In this document: in pieces, positions 33,331 through 41,604 of the stretch
Layout of the letters: each line of letters begins with the position of its first letter
Position numbering within the stretch: position 1 is the first letter of the stretch
Assembly: GCF_007989085.1 (NCBI RefSeq)
Contig: NZ_BJVJ01000007.1
Location: 62,001 to 126,000, forward strand
Direction of reading: 5' to 3'
From: Pseudonocardia sulfidoxydans NBRC 16205
GTDB lineage: Bacteria; Actinomycetota; Actinomycetes; Mycobacteriales; Pseudonocardiaceae
DNA length: 64,000 nucleotides
Notes under the pieces: model-generated
Told to the model about the DNA's origin: nothing
What the model saw: the letters and a program-made list of their open reading frames with translations, nothing else
Database searches by the model: none
Made by a program: the position numbers and the translations under genes

Positions 33331-34209
33331 GTGCCCGACCCCACCCTGTCGCCCCCGGCCGCACCGCTGATCGGCGGCCTGCGGTTCGCCGAGGCGCCCC
33401 GCTGGCACGCGGGGTGGCTCTGGTTCTCCGACATCTTCGCCCACCGCGTGCTCCGCGTCGACGAGTCCGGGAACCAGGAGATCGTCCACGAGTTCACCGA
33501 CGGCGAGCACCCCTGCGGCCTCGGCTTCCTCCCCGACGACCGGCTCCTGATCGTCAACATGGCCCGCCCGGAGATCCTGCGCCTCGATGCGCCCGGAAAG
33601 ATCGCCGTCCATGCCGACCTGGCGGAGTTGGCCGTCGGCGCCCTCAACGACATGGTCGTCGACGCGCAGGGCCGCGCCTACGCGGGATCGATGGGCACGC
33701 ACGACCCCGCCGCGCCGCGTCCGGTCGACCCCGACGGCCGGGTGATCCTGGTCGAGCCGGACGGCTCGGCACGCCTCGTCGCCACCGAGGTCGACGACCC
33801 CAACGGTCCCGTCCTGCTGCCCGACGGGACCTACGTGGTCGCATCCTTCCCGTCGGCCCAGCTCATCGGCTTCGACCGCGGTGCCGACGGAACCTTCACG
33901 AACCGCCGGGTGTGGGCCGATCTGGCCCCCGGCAGCGCCGACGGCATCGCCGCCGACAGCGAGGGGGCCATCTGGACGGCGTCACCCCTGCAAGGTGTGC
34001 TCCGGCGGGTGCGGGAGGGCGGCGAGATCACCGACGTCGTCCCGATCTCCGACGACATCGCCCGCAAGATGCCCCTGGCCTGCGCCCTCGGCGGCGTCGA
34101 CGGCCGGACGCTGTTCGTGCTCTGCCTGCTCGGCGGGGTCGAGGCGATCACGGCGGGCACGACCGAGTCCGTCGTCGAGACGGTCCGCGTGACCGTCCCC
34201 GCCGCGTAG
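33331..34209 (+). CDS. SMP-30/gluconolactonase-family lactonase
   Basis: This 292-residue beta-propeller protein has the first metal-ligand Glu in 'FAEAPRWHAGWLWFSDI' (residues 19-35). 'GALNDMVVDAQGRAYAG', with the Asn-Asp ligand, is near 103-119, and 'DDPNGPVLLPDGTYVV' carries the second Asn. These are the Ca/Zn-binding positions of SMP-30/DRP35 lactonases, which open gamma- and delta-lactones. The GTG start follows a GGAGGAAG ribosome site. It is cotranscribed with the LLM oxidoreductase 9 bases downstream, suggesting oxidation to a lactone followed by ring opening. Confidence 0.88.
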   Translation: MPDPTLSPPAAPLIGGLRFAEAPRWHAGWLWFSDIFAHRVLRVDESGNQEIVHEFTDGEHPCGLGFLPDDRLLIVNMARPEILRLDAPGKIAVHADLAELAVGALNDMVVDAQGRAYAGSMGTHDPAAPRPVDPDGRVILVEPDGSARLVATEVDDPNGPVLLPDGTYVVASFPSAQLIGFDRGADGTFTNRRVWADLAPGSADGIAADSEGAIWTASPLQGVLRRVREGGEITDVVPISDDIARKMPLACALGGVDGRTLFVLCLLGGVEAITAGTTESVVETVRVTVPAA

Positions 34210-34218
34210 GGGACGACG

Positions 34219-35508
34219 GTGGAGTTCGGGCTCTTCTTCGCCCAGCAGCTGCCCCGGCCGTGGGGACCCGACGCCGAGCTCGACCTGTTCCAGGAGAGCC
34301 TCGACCAGGTCGAGCTGGCCGACCGGCTCGGGTTCGACTACGCCTGGGCGCCCGAGCAGCACTTCCTCGAGGAGTACTCGCACTCGTCCGCACCAGAGCT
34401 GTTCCTGGCGGCCGCGAGCCAGCGGACCAGCACCATCAGGCTGGGGCACGCCGTCGTCCTGATGCCCCCCGGCTACAACGAGCCCGCACGCGTCGCCGAA
34501 CGGATCTCGACGCTCGACGTGCTCTCGCGCGGGCGCGCCGAGTTCGGCATCGGGCACTCGAAGACGCGCATGGAGCTGGAGGGCTTCGGCGTCGATCCGC
34601 AAGCGCGGCACGAGATGTCGCTCGAGGCGCTGGGCCAGGTCACCGAGATGATGGCCCGCGAGCCCTACCCCGGCCACGTCGGCAGGTACGTCTCGATGCC
34701 CGCGCGCAACGTCGTGCCCAAACCCGTGCAACGGCCTCACCCTCCACTGTGGATCGCCTGCTCGGACGACGAGACCGTGCGACTCGCCGCGCGGCTCGGG
34801 ATCGGGGCTCTCGCCCATTCCTTCTTCGACCCGGCCGAGGCGAAGGCGGTCGTCGACGAGTACCACGAGACGTTCAGACGCGAGTGCGTGCCGATCGGGC
34901 ACACGGTGAACCCGCGGGTCGCGACGATGGTCCCCTTCCACTGCCATCCCGACGCCGACGTCGCGCGCGACCGTGGGGAGCGGGCCGGCAGCTTCTTCAC
35001 CTACGCCGTCCGGCACTACCACGTGTTCGGCCGGCACCGGCCCGGGTCGACGAACCTGTGGGAGCGTTCGGAGGTGGTCCGCGAGGAGCTGGGCGGCGCC
35101 ATCCCCCATCGCGGCGAGCACGCCATCGGCTCTCCCGCCGAGCTGACCGAGAGGCTGCAGGCGTACCAGGAGGCGGGGCTCGACCAGACGATCCTGCTCC
35201 ACCAGTTCGGGCGGTTGCCCTACGCCGAGGTCCGGGCGTCGCTCGAGCTGTTCGCCACCGAGGTGCTGCCCGGGTTCGCCGCGCAGCACGCGCAGATCAG
35301 GGCGCGCCGCGACGCGGAGCTCGCCCCGTACGTCGCGGCCGCGCTGGCCCGGAAGGAGCGAGCCGCCGCGGCGACGTCGCCGCTCGTCGACGCCTACGGG
35401 CTGAGCCGGCCACCCCTGGAGGACCCCGATGCCCATCCCCCGCATGTCAGGGACCTGCTCGCGGAGCTGGCTCGGATGGCCGCCGTGGCGAGGCGACTCG
35501 ACTCCTGA
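34219..35508 (+). CDS. LLM-class flavin-dependent oxidoreductase
   Basis: This 429-residue luciferase-like protein contains 'VEFGLFFAQQLPRPWGPDAE'-type N-terminal strand, 'LADRLGFDYAWAPEQHFLEEY', 'TIRLGHAVVLMPPGYNEPARVAER' and 'SRGRAEFGIGHSKTRMELEGF'. The long C-terminal helical tail is about 60 residues longer than in the other two LLM proteins here. FMNH2/O2 or F420 chemistry is expected. The start is the GTG at 34219, 9 bases after the lactonase stop. Its 3' end abuts a short tandem repeat. Confidence 0.88.
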   Translation: MEFGLFFAQQLPRPWGPDAELDLFQESLDQVELADRLGFDYAWAPEQHFLEEYSHSSAPELFLAAASQRTSTIRLGHAVVLMPPGYNEPARVAERISTLDVLSRGRAEFGIGHSKTRMELEGFGVDPQARHEMSLEALGQVTEMMAREPYPGHVGRYVSMPARNVVPKPVQRPHPPLWIACSDDETVRLAARLGIGALAHSFFDPAEAKAVVDEYHETFRRECVPIGHTVNPRVATMVPFHCHPDADVARDRGERAGSFFTYAVRHYHVFGRHRPGSTNLWERSEVVREELGGAIPHRGEHAIGSPAELTERLQAYQEAGLDQTILLHQFGRLPYAEVRASLELFATEVLPGFAAQHAQIRARRDAELAPYVAAALARKERAAAATSPLVDAYGLSRPPLEDPDAHPPHVRDLLAELARMAAVARRLDS

Positions 35509-35520
35509 CGCCGCATCGCG

Positions 35521-35565
35521 GCGGTCAGGGGCAGGGCGGTCAGGGGCAGGGCCGTCAGGGGCAGG
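35521..35565. repeat. Three tandem copies of a 15-bp repeat
   Basis: GCGGTCAGGGGCAGG occurs twice in a row and then once as GCCGTCAGGGGCAGG. The array covers the gap between the LLM stop (35508) and the end of the TetR gene, whose stop and last codons lie in the third copy. Each copy carries a TCA, so on the minus strand each adds a TGA stop in the TetR frame. Confidence 0.8.
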
Positions 35566-36127
35566 GGTGGATTCCGGTGAGCGCGAGACGCACCAGGCGC
35601 CGCGCGGTCGCGGAGTCCTTCTCGGTCGCCGTTCCGATCGCGTTCATCAGGGTCATCAGGTCGCTCCCGGTCACGCCGGCGCGCAGCACACCGGCGTGCG
35701 CGGCCCGGTCCACCAGGACCTGCAGCTCGTCGGTCAGCCGGTCCGTCACGCAGATCTCGTCGGCCGTGAGGCCGTCGCCCCCGACCGTGTCGGAGCTGCC
35801 CAGCAGGGCGATCCCGAGACCACGGTTGTCGGCGATGTAGGCCGTGGTGTCCTCGACCCACGTGTCCAGCTCGGCGGCCGGGTCGAGGCCCGGCTGCGCC
35901 GCGGCGTGCTCGCACAGCTGCTCGACGCCCTCCCGGTACACGGCTTCGAGCAGGGCGTGCCGCGACGGGAAGTGTCGGTGCAGGGTCGCCGAGCCGAGGC
36001 CCGCCCGGCGCGCGATCTCCTCCAACGACGCCTGAGCGCCCTCCTGGCGGATGAGCTCTGCGGCGGCTGCGAGCAGCCGCGCCCGGTTGCGCCGTCCGTC
36101 CGCGCGCAACGTCTTCACTGCAGGCAC
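35555..36127 (-). CDS. TetR-family regulator
   Basis: This 190-residue protein has the helix-turn-helix 'ASLEEIARRAGLGSATLHRHFPSRHALLEAVYREG' (residues 32-66) and a helical effector domain in the SbtR-like group. It is divergent from the NmrA-like gene at 36248, and the 120 bases between contain a perfect 23-bp palindrome with 10-bp arms. Repression of itself and of the NmrA-like gene is the simple model. Confidence 0.9.
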   Translation of the reverse strand: MPAVKTLRADGRRNRARLLAAAAELIRQEGAQASLEEIARRAGLGSATLHRHFPSRHALLEAVYREGVEQLCEHAAAQPGLDPAAELDTWVEDTTAYIADNRGLGIALLGSSDTVGGDGLTADEICVTDRLTDELQVLVDRAAHAGVLRAGVTGSDLMTLMNAIGTATEKDSATARRLVRLALTGIHPCP

Positions 36128-36196
36128 GGCACTCCTCTCCTCGACAACCGGACCTCCTCGACAACCGGGGTGGCCCTCGATATCGTAGCGCAGAGA

Positions 36197-36219
36197 TAAA
36201 CGGGGTGGTACCCCGTTTA
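36197..36219. promoter_or_regulatory. TetR operator between divergent TetR and NmrA-like genes
   Basis: TAAACGGGGT (36197-36206), GGT, ACCCCGTTTA (36210-36219): 10-bp arms, perfect symmetry, centred 40 bases upstream of the NmrA-like ATG and 81 bases upstream of the TetR start. Confidence 0.75.
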
Positions 36220-36247
36220 GTCAGGACTCGAACCGAGGAGAACTGTC

Positions 36248-37129
36248 ATGAGTGAATTCGTCCTGGTCACCGGCGCGACGGGCCAGCAGGGCGGCGCCGT
36301 CGCCCGGGCCCTCGTCGCGGCCGGTACCCCCGTCCACGCGCTCGTGCGCGACACCCGCAGCGAGAAGGCCCGCGCACTGGAGACGCTCGGGGTCCGGCTC
36401 GTCCACGGCGACCTGGACGAGCCGGCGACCCTCAAGCCGGCCCTCGACGGGGCCCGCGGTCTGTTCTCCGTCCAGACCCCCGACTTCGCGAACCTGGGCG
36501 CGGACACCGAGATCGAGCGCGCCCGCACCCTCGCCACCGCAGCCGCTGCGGCCGGCGTGCCACAGATCGTGCACACCTCGGCCTCGGGGGCCACCCGGAT
36601 CATCGACGAGGAGCGCTGGGGCCCCTTCGTCGGGCACGCCTTCCGGGTCAAGACGTTGACCGAGGACGCGCTGCGCGAGGCCGGCGCGGGGTCGACGACG
36701 ATCCTGCGGCCGTCCGCCTTCATGGAGAACTTCCTCACGCCCTCCTACTTCTACGCGCCGGGCTCCACGGAGAAGATCCTCGTCGGCTACGACCTCGACG
36801 TGCCGCAGGCGTTCATCGCGGTCGCCGACATCGCCTCCGCGGCAGCCGCCGCGTTCGCCGACCCGCAGCGGTTCGACGCGGTCGAGCTGGAGCTGGCGGG
36901 CGAGCGGATCAGCCTTCGCCAGGCGGCGGCCACCCTGTCGCGGGTGTGGGGCCGGCCGATCACACTGCCGGCGAGCCGCGACGCCGCGATCGCCGACGGG
37001 CTGCCCGAGGTGTTCCAGCAGTCGCAGGGCTACCTGAGCGCGCACCCCGCGCCGGCGTTCCCGGAGTACCTGCGCGCGTTCGGCCTGCCCGTCACCACCC
37101 TGGAGGAATGGGCCCGCGGCGTCGCCTGA
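36248..37129 (+). CDS. NmrA/HSCARG-like NAD(P)-binding protein
   Basis: This 293-residue atypical SDR has 'VLVTGATGQQGGAVARAL' (NAD(P) loop GxxGxxG at residues 9-15), 'LVRDTRSEKARAL', 'GARGLFSVQTPDF' and 'TTILRPSAFMENFL'. The family lacks the catalytic Tyr-Lys of classical SDRs in many members; some are redox sensors, others quinone or isoflavone reductases. The ATG lies 8 bases after a GAGGAGAA ribosome site. Regulation by the adjacent TetR through the shared palindrome is likely. Confidence 0.88.
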   Translation: MSEFVLVTGATGQQGGAVARALVAAGTPVHALVRDTRSEKARALETLGVRLVHGDLDEPATLKPALDGARGLFSVQTPDFANLGADTEIERARTLATAAAAAGVPQIVHTSASGATRIIDEERWGPFVGHAFRVKTLTEDALREAGAGSTTILRPSAFMENFLTPSYFYAPGSTEKILVGYDLDVPQAFIAVADIASAAAAAFADPQRFDAVELELAGERISLRQAAATLSRVWGRPITLPASRDAAIADGLPEVFQQSQGYLSAHPAPAFPEYLRAFGLPVTTLEEWARGVA

Positions 37130-37181
37130 CGACGCGTCCCGACGAGGAGGGTTCGATGGGTTCCACCGCCGCCGGCTCGCT

Positions 37182-37481
37182 GTGCCGCGTGTCGAAGGGG
37201 TCCCCGACATCCTTCCCGACCGGGACGCGATCCGGCGGTGGCTGGTCACGACCTGGGAGGGCATGGCCGCGCGGCGCTACGGGGGCGCCACCACGACCTC
37301 CCGCACGGTGACGGTGCTCGCCCCGCGCACGGTGCTGCTCCGTGCGCGGGGCACCCGGCACGACGTGTCGGATGCCCCGCTCGAGGACGTCGACGTCCGC
37401 TACGTGCTGGTCCGCACCGGGTGCGACGACCCGTGGCGGATCGCGGTCGTCACCCCGGTCGATCCCACAGGCATCACTTGA
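37182..37481 (+). CDS. Short SnoaL/NTF2-like protein, probably N-terminally disrupted
   Basis: The 99-residue frame reads 'DILPDRDAIRRWLVTTWEGM', 'TVTVLAPRTVLLRARGTR' and 'VRYVLVRTGCDDPWRIAVVTP', the C-terminal two-thirds of small NTF2/SnoaL-like proteins. The only candidate start is a weak GTG at 37182. A well-placed ATG with GACGAGGAGG upstream lies at 37156 but in another frame that stops at 37311. A frameshift or sequence error near 37160-37200, or a decayed gene, would explain this. It overlaps the convergent cyclase gene by 8 bases. Confidence 0.45.
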   Translation: MPRVEGVPDILPDRDAIRRWLVTTWEGMAARRYGGATTTSRTVTVLAPRTVLLRARGTRHDVSDAPLEDVDVRYVLVRTGCDDPWRIAVVTPVDPTGIT

Positions 37482-38385
37482 TGGCGAGCGGGTTCACCGG
37501 CGACCCGACCGCGCCCACGAACTTGATCGGCGGGCCGGTGAACAGGAACTCGTAGACCCCGTCGTTCGCGCAGTCCGCGGCGAGCTCCTCGAAGTCGAGG
37601 ATCTCACCGAGCGGCATGCCCATGTCCCGGATCAGCACGCAGTGCACCGCGAACTTCTCGTCGCCCTCGCCCGGCAGCACCTCGATCGCCCAGTTGTCCG
37701 AGCACAGTGCCGCGACGTCACGATCGGCGAGCCACTGCGCGCAGGCCAGCCCGATGCCGGGCTCCCCGTTCATGAACGCCGCGGGGTCGCCGGTCGTGGT
37801 GAACACGCGCCGCCACCCCGTCCGGATCAACAGGATGTCCCCCGCTCCCACGGTGACCCCCTGGGTCCGGGCGGCCTCGTCGAGGTCCGCGGGGGTGATC
37901 GAGTAGCCGCGCTCGAGGTGGTCCACCCCCTTGAGCCGGGCGATGTCGAGCAGCACGCCGCGCCCGGCGATGCCCTTGCCGAACTTGTCGATCGCGAGCT
38001 TCCCGGCCCCGCGCGGCCCCACCTCGGCGGCCGGATAGCCGTTGTAGAGCAGGTCGTCGTAGAAGACGTGGGACAGCCCGTCCCACTGGGAGGCGGCCTG
38101 CAGCGGCATGAAGATGTAGTCGTCGGCGAAGTGCATCCCGCCCGGGTAGACCTGCCCGGCGCCGGTGTCGCGCATGAGGTGCACCGGGTTGATCCGCCCG
38201 CCCCCGGGCTGCGGCCCGTCGGAGGCGAAGGGGATGCCGAGGTCGAAGATCCGGCCCGTCCGCACCAGCCCCGCGGCCGCGACGACGGCCTCCGGCGTGA
38301 TGAGGTTGAGCGTGCCCAGCTCGTCGTCGGGGCCCCAGCGGTGCCAGTTGCTCAGCCGGCGGCCCACGTCGCGGAAGCGTTCCAC
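37474..38385 (-). CDS. Cyclase-family (kynurenine formamidase-like) metal hydrolase
   Basis: This 303-residue protein matches the actinobacterial branch of the cyclase/KynB-like family: 'NWHRWGPDDELGTLNLIT' near the start, 'HFADDYIFMPLQAASQWDGLSHVFYDD' around 100-125, and 'LLIRTGWRRVF'. The usual HxGTHxD metal motif is replaced by 'QWDGLSH', normal in this branch. GTG at 38385 is taken as the start because it follows the acyl-CoA dehydrogenase stop by one base; an ATG 33 bases upstream is possible. It is the last gene of the 43322 operon. Members hydrolyse amide, ester or cyclic substrates; the substrate here is unknown. Confidence 0.8.
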   Translation of the reverse strand: MERFRDVGRRLSNWHRWGPDDELGTLNLITPEAVVAAAGLVRTGRIFDLGIPFASDGPQPGGGRINPVHLMRDTGAGQVYPGGMHFADDYIFMPLQAASQWDGLSHVFYDDLLYNGYPAAEVGPRGAGKLAIDKFGKGIAGRGVLLDIARLKGVDHLERGYSITPADLDEAARTQGVTVGAGDILLIRTGWRRVFTTTGDPAAFMNGEPGIGLACAQWLADRDVAALCSDNWAIEVLPGEGDEKFAVHCVLIRDMGMPLGEILDFEELAADCANDGVYEFLFTGPPIKFVGAVGSPVNPLAIK

Positions 38386-38386
38386 G

Positions 38387-39508
38387 TCAGATCCCGATCG
38401 CCCGGCCGACCAGGCCACGGTGGTGACCCGGGGTGCCGAGCAGGAACTCGCTGCTCTTGGCCCGCTTGTAGTAGAGCTGCACCGGATGCTCCCAGGTGAA
38501 GCCGATGCCGCCGTGCAGCTGGATCGCCGTCGCGGCCGCGCGGGTGCAGGTGTCCGAGCAGACCGCCTTCGCGACGGACGCCGCCAGTTCGAACTCCGGG
38601 TCGTCCTCGGCCGCTGCGCGCGCGGCGTCCTGCGCGGCGGACCGGGCCGACTCGATGGCGACGAGCATGTCGGCGAGCTTGTGCTTCACCGCCTGGAAGG
38701 ACCCGATCGGGCGGCCGAACTGGTGCCGCACCTTCGCGTACGCGACGGTCATCTCGAGAACCCGTTGCGCCCCACCGACCTGCTCCGCGGCCAGCGCCAC
38801 CGCCGCGAGGCGCAGCGCGCGCCGGACCCCGTCCCACGCCTGCCCGCTGCGCCCGATGAGCACCGCGGGTACCCGGTCGAGGACGACGCGCGAGAGCGGG
38901 CGCGTCAGGTCCAGGGTCAGCTCGACCTCGACAGTGCAGCCCGCGGCCCCCGGCTCGACCGCGAAGAGCGAGAGCCCGTCCGCGGTGTGCGCGACGACCA
39001 GCAGCAGGTCCGCGACGTGCGCCGCGGGCACGAAGCGCTTCACCCCGCTCAGGGTCCAACCGGCTCCGGCCGGTTCGGCCCGCATCCGGACGGCGGACGC
39101 GTCCCAGCCACCGTCCTGCTCACCCAGGGCGAGCGTCGCGACCAGCCCGCCTGTCGCGATCTCCGGCAGGTACCGCGTGCAGGCGACCTCGTCGCCGCTG
39201 TGCTGCAGGACGTTGGCCGCCAGCGCGACGGTGGCGAAGAAGGGCGACGGCAGCAGCGCCCGGCCCATCTCCTCGAACACGACGCACAGGTCCTCGTAGC
39301 CGAACCCGGCGCCGCCGTGGGCCTCGGGGATCGCCATCGCCTGCAACCCGAGCTGGTCGGCCATCACCGACCACAGGTCGCGGTCGTACCCGGCGGGGTC
39401 CTCCGACAGCCGACGGACGTCGGCCTCCGTCGAGCGCCGCTCGAGGAGGCCGCGGACCACCCGGCGGAGGTCGTCCCTGGCTTCGTTGCTGCTCATCGTG
39501 TCGTCCAT
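38387..39508 (-). CDS. Acyl-CoA dehydrogenase, FadE28-like subunit
   Basis: This 373-residue acyl-CoA dehydrogenase-fold protein has 'GGAGFGYEDLCVVFEEMGRALLPSPFF' (N-terminal helices), a central beta domain, and 'RHQFGRPIGSFQAVKHKLADM' with 'IQLHGGIGFTWEHPVQLYYKRA' in the C-terminal helical domain. It is adjacent to a second dehydrogenase of the FadE29 type. In mycobacterial steroid side-chain degradation such pairs form alpha2beta2 enzymes with shared FAD sites, where only one subunit carries the catalytic base. A heteromeric enzyme is likely here too. Confidence 0.9.
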   Translation of the reverse strand: MDDTMSSNEARDDLRRVVRGLLERRSTEADVRRLSEDPAGYDRDLWSVMADQLGLQAMAIPEAHGGAGFGYEDLCVVFEEMGRALLPSPFFATVALAANVLQHSGDEVACTRYLPEIATGGLVATLALGEQDGGWDASAVRMRAEPAGAGWTLSGVKRFVPAAHVADLLLVVAHTADGLSLFAVEPGAAGCTVEVELTLDLTRPLSRVVLDRVPAVLIGRSGQAWDGVRRALRLAAVALAAEQVGGAQRVLEMTVAYAKVRHQFGRPIGSFQAVKHKLADMLVAIESARSAAQDAARAAAEDDPEFELAASVAKAVCSDTCTRAAATAIQLHGGIGFTWEHPVQLYYKRAKSSEFLLGTPGHHRGLVGRAIGI

Positions 39509-39511
39509 GGC

Positions 39512-40690
39512 TCAGCCCCGCGGGATCCGGGAGAACGGGAGGTGCTTGTCGCCGCGCGGCTCGGGCGGCAGGCCGAGCACCCGGTCGGCCAGGATCGTGC
39601 GCATGATCTCCGACGTGCCGCCCTCGATCGTCTGGGCCCGCGAGCGCAGGAACCGGCGGCGCAGGTCGGACTCCCCCTGGGCGGCCAGGGCCGCCTCGGT
39701 GTAGGCGACCGGCTCGTAGGAGTCGTAGAGCAGGCTCTCGTCACCGAGCAGGTCCAGGCAGAGCTCCAGGGCGTCCTGGTTGAGCTCGGCGTAGACGAGC
39801 TTGCCGATCGAGCCCTCGGGGCCGGGGATGCCGGCCGTCCGGTTGGCGGCGGCCCGCACGGTGTTCAGCCGCTGGACCCGCGCCCGGACCCACAGCTCGA
39901 TCATCCGGGTGCGCAGCTCGGCGTCGCGCTCGCGGCGGTGGTAGAGCTCCAGCGCGAGCTCGGCCGGGCCCTTCTCGTCGCGCTGCCGGTTGAACAGGAC
40001 GCGCTCCTCCATGAGCGTCGTCATGGCGACCTTCCAGCCCGCCCCGGGCGCGCCGATCCGCGCTGCGTCGGGAACCCGGACGCCGGTCAGGTAGACCTCG
40101 TTGAACTCGGCCTCCCCCGTCATCTGCCGCAACGGCCGGACGTCGACGCCCGGTGAGCGCATGTCGAGCAGGAAGTACGTGAGCCCCTGGTGCTTGGGCA
40201 GCTCCGGATCGGTGCGGACCACCAGCATCCCGACGTCGGAGATGGTCGCCATCGAGCTCCACACCTTCTGCCCGTCGACGATCCAGTCGTCGCCGTCGCG
40301 GACGGCGCGCGTCGTCAGGCCCGCCAGGTCCGAACCGGCGCCGGGCTCGGAGAAGAGCTGGCACCAGCGTTCGTCGCCGACGAACAACGGCCGCAGGTAG
40401 CGCTCCTGCTGCACGCGCTCCCCCCAGGCGACCAGCGTCGGGGCGCCCATCGCGTAGCCGAGCCGGTTGGTCGCGGCGCCGTCGGGTGCACCGGCCTCCG
40501 CCAGGCGCACCACCACCTCCCGCTGCAGCTGTGGCGCGACGCCCAGCCCGCCGAGCCCGACGGGGAAGTGCACCCACGCCAACCCCGCGTCGTACTGCGC
40601 CGCCAGGAACTCGCGTCGGGCGGTCGTCGCCGGCGGGTGGTCGCGCAGGAGTCCCTCGATACCGGCTCGCACCAGGTCGATCTCGGACAT
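39512..40690 (-). CDS. Acyl-CoA dehydrogenase, FadE29-like subunit
   Basis: This 392-residue acyl-CoA dehydrogenase contains 'WVHFPVGLGGLGVAPQLQREV', 'WCQLFSEPGAGSDLAGLTTRAV' (FAD/substrate loop), 'WIVDGQKVWSSMA', and the C-terminal signature 'AQTIEGGTSEIMRTILADRVLGLPPEPR'. The gap to the partner gene is only 3 bases. Its start overlaps the last base of the enoyl-CoA hydratase gene. The pair should introduce the alpha-beta double bond into the island's acyl-CoA. Confidence 0.92.
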   Translation of the reverse strand: MSEIDLVRAGIEGLLRDHPPATTARREFLAAQYDAGLAWVHFPVGLGGLGVAPQLQREVVVRLAEAGAPDGAATNRLGYAMGAPTLVAWGERVQQERYLRPLFVGDERWCQLFSEPGAGSDLAGLTTRAVRDGDDWIVDGQKVWSSMATISDVGMLVVRTDPELPKHQGLTYFLLDMRSPGVDVRPLRQMTGEAEFNEVYLTGVRVPDAARIGAPGAGWKVAMTTLMEERVLFNRQRDEKGPAELALELYHRRERDAELRTRMIELWVRARVQRLNTVRAAANRTAGIPGPEGSIGKLVYAELNQDALELCLDLLGDESLLYDSYEPVAYTEAALAAQGESDLRRRFLRSRAQTIEGGTSEIMRTILADRVLGLPPEPRGDKHLPFSRIPRG

Positions 40691-41604
40691 CAGACGAACC
40701 CCTCGGACCGGAAGGCACCGTCACGCCAGTCGAGGGCGGCCTGCAGCCCGCCCTCGTCGAGCCGTTCACGGAACGCCCGGGCACCGGGGCGGAAGTTGCC
40801 GCTGAAGGAGTGCCACGCCCAGGACTGGTCGAAGTGCGTCTTCATGCCCTGGATCTCGTAGGCCTGGTTGACCGAGTGCTTGTTCGCGGCCAGCAACCCC
40901 GGGGCGATCGACGAGATGGCCCGCAGCTCGCGCTGCGTCTGCGCCTCCAGCTCGGCGGCCGGGAAGGACTTCACCACCCAGCCCATCCGGGCCGCCTCGG
41001 CGCCGGTCACCGAGTTCCCGGTCAGCTGGAGGTACTTGGCCTGCGCCATGGTCATCTTCCAGGGGAAGAACGGCACGTCGGGGCTGGTCATCCCGCGCAT
41101 GGGCGGGTAGCCGATCCGGGCGTCGTCGGCGACGAAGGCGATGTCGCACATCGACATGAGCTCCGTGCCGCCGGCCACGCAGTGCCCGTGCACCATGGCG
41201 ACGACGGGCTTGAGCAGGTCCCAGATCGTGTACCAGTCCCGAACGCAGCTGCGCGCCCACTGGTCGGTCCAGCCGTCGAACTCCGCGGCGTCGACCCAGC
41301 GTTCGGGCCGGACGCCGTCGTCGCGGTAGTAGCCCGAACTCTGCTTCCCGCTGGTCTTCGGCCCGGTGGAGAGGTCGTACCCGGCGCAGAACGACGGTCC
41401 GGCCGCGCGGACGAGCACGACCGACACGTCGTCGTCGGCCTCGGCGACGCGCAGGGCATGGATGATCTCGCGGCGCATCAGGTAGCTGAGCCGGTTGCGC
41501 TTGTCCGGGACGTTCAGGGTGATCGTCGCCACCCGGTCCGCGACCGCGTAGAGAATCTCCTCGTAGCCGGCCCGGGGCTCTGTCGTGGTCTCTGTCGTGG
41601 TCAC
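40690..41604 (-). CDS. Enoyl-CoA hydratase/isomerase-family protein
   Basis: This 304-residue crotonase-fold protein has the CoA oxyanion strands 'FCAGYDL' and 'VHGHCVAGGTELMSMCDIAF', and a long C-terminal part. The first catalytic Glu position is within 'AGGTELM', as in 2-enoyl-CoA hydratases. An insert of about 30 residues ('STGPKTSGKQSSGYYRDDG') after the first oxyanion strand is longer than in the average hydratase. Its ATG overlaps the synthetase stop by 4 bases. It would hydrate the product of the adjacent dehydrogenase pair. Confidence 0.88.
   Translation of the reverse strand: MTTTETTTEPRAGYEEILYAVADRVATITLNVPDKRNRLSYLMRREIIHALRVAEADDDVSVVLVRAAGPSFCAGYDLSTGPKTSGKQSSGYYRDDGVRPERWVDAAEFDGWTDQWARSCVRDWYTIWDLLKPVVAMVHGHCVAGGTELMSMCDIAFVADDARIGYPPMRGMTSPDVPFFPWKMTMAQAKYLQLTGNSVTGAEAARMGWVVKSFPAAELEAQTQRELRAISSIAPGLLAANKHSVNQAYEIQGMKTHFDQSWAWHSFSGNFRPGARAFRERLDEGGLQAALDWRDGAFRSEGFV

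Noticed and set aside
35521-35565. Tandem repeat as a CRISPR-like array
   Set aside because: Repeats are directly adjacent without spacers and there are no cas genes.
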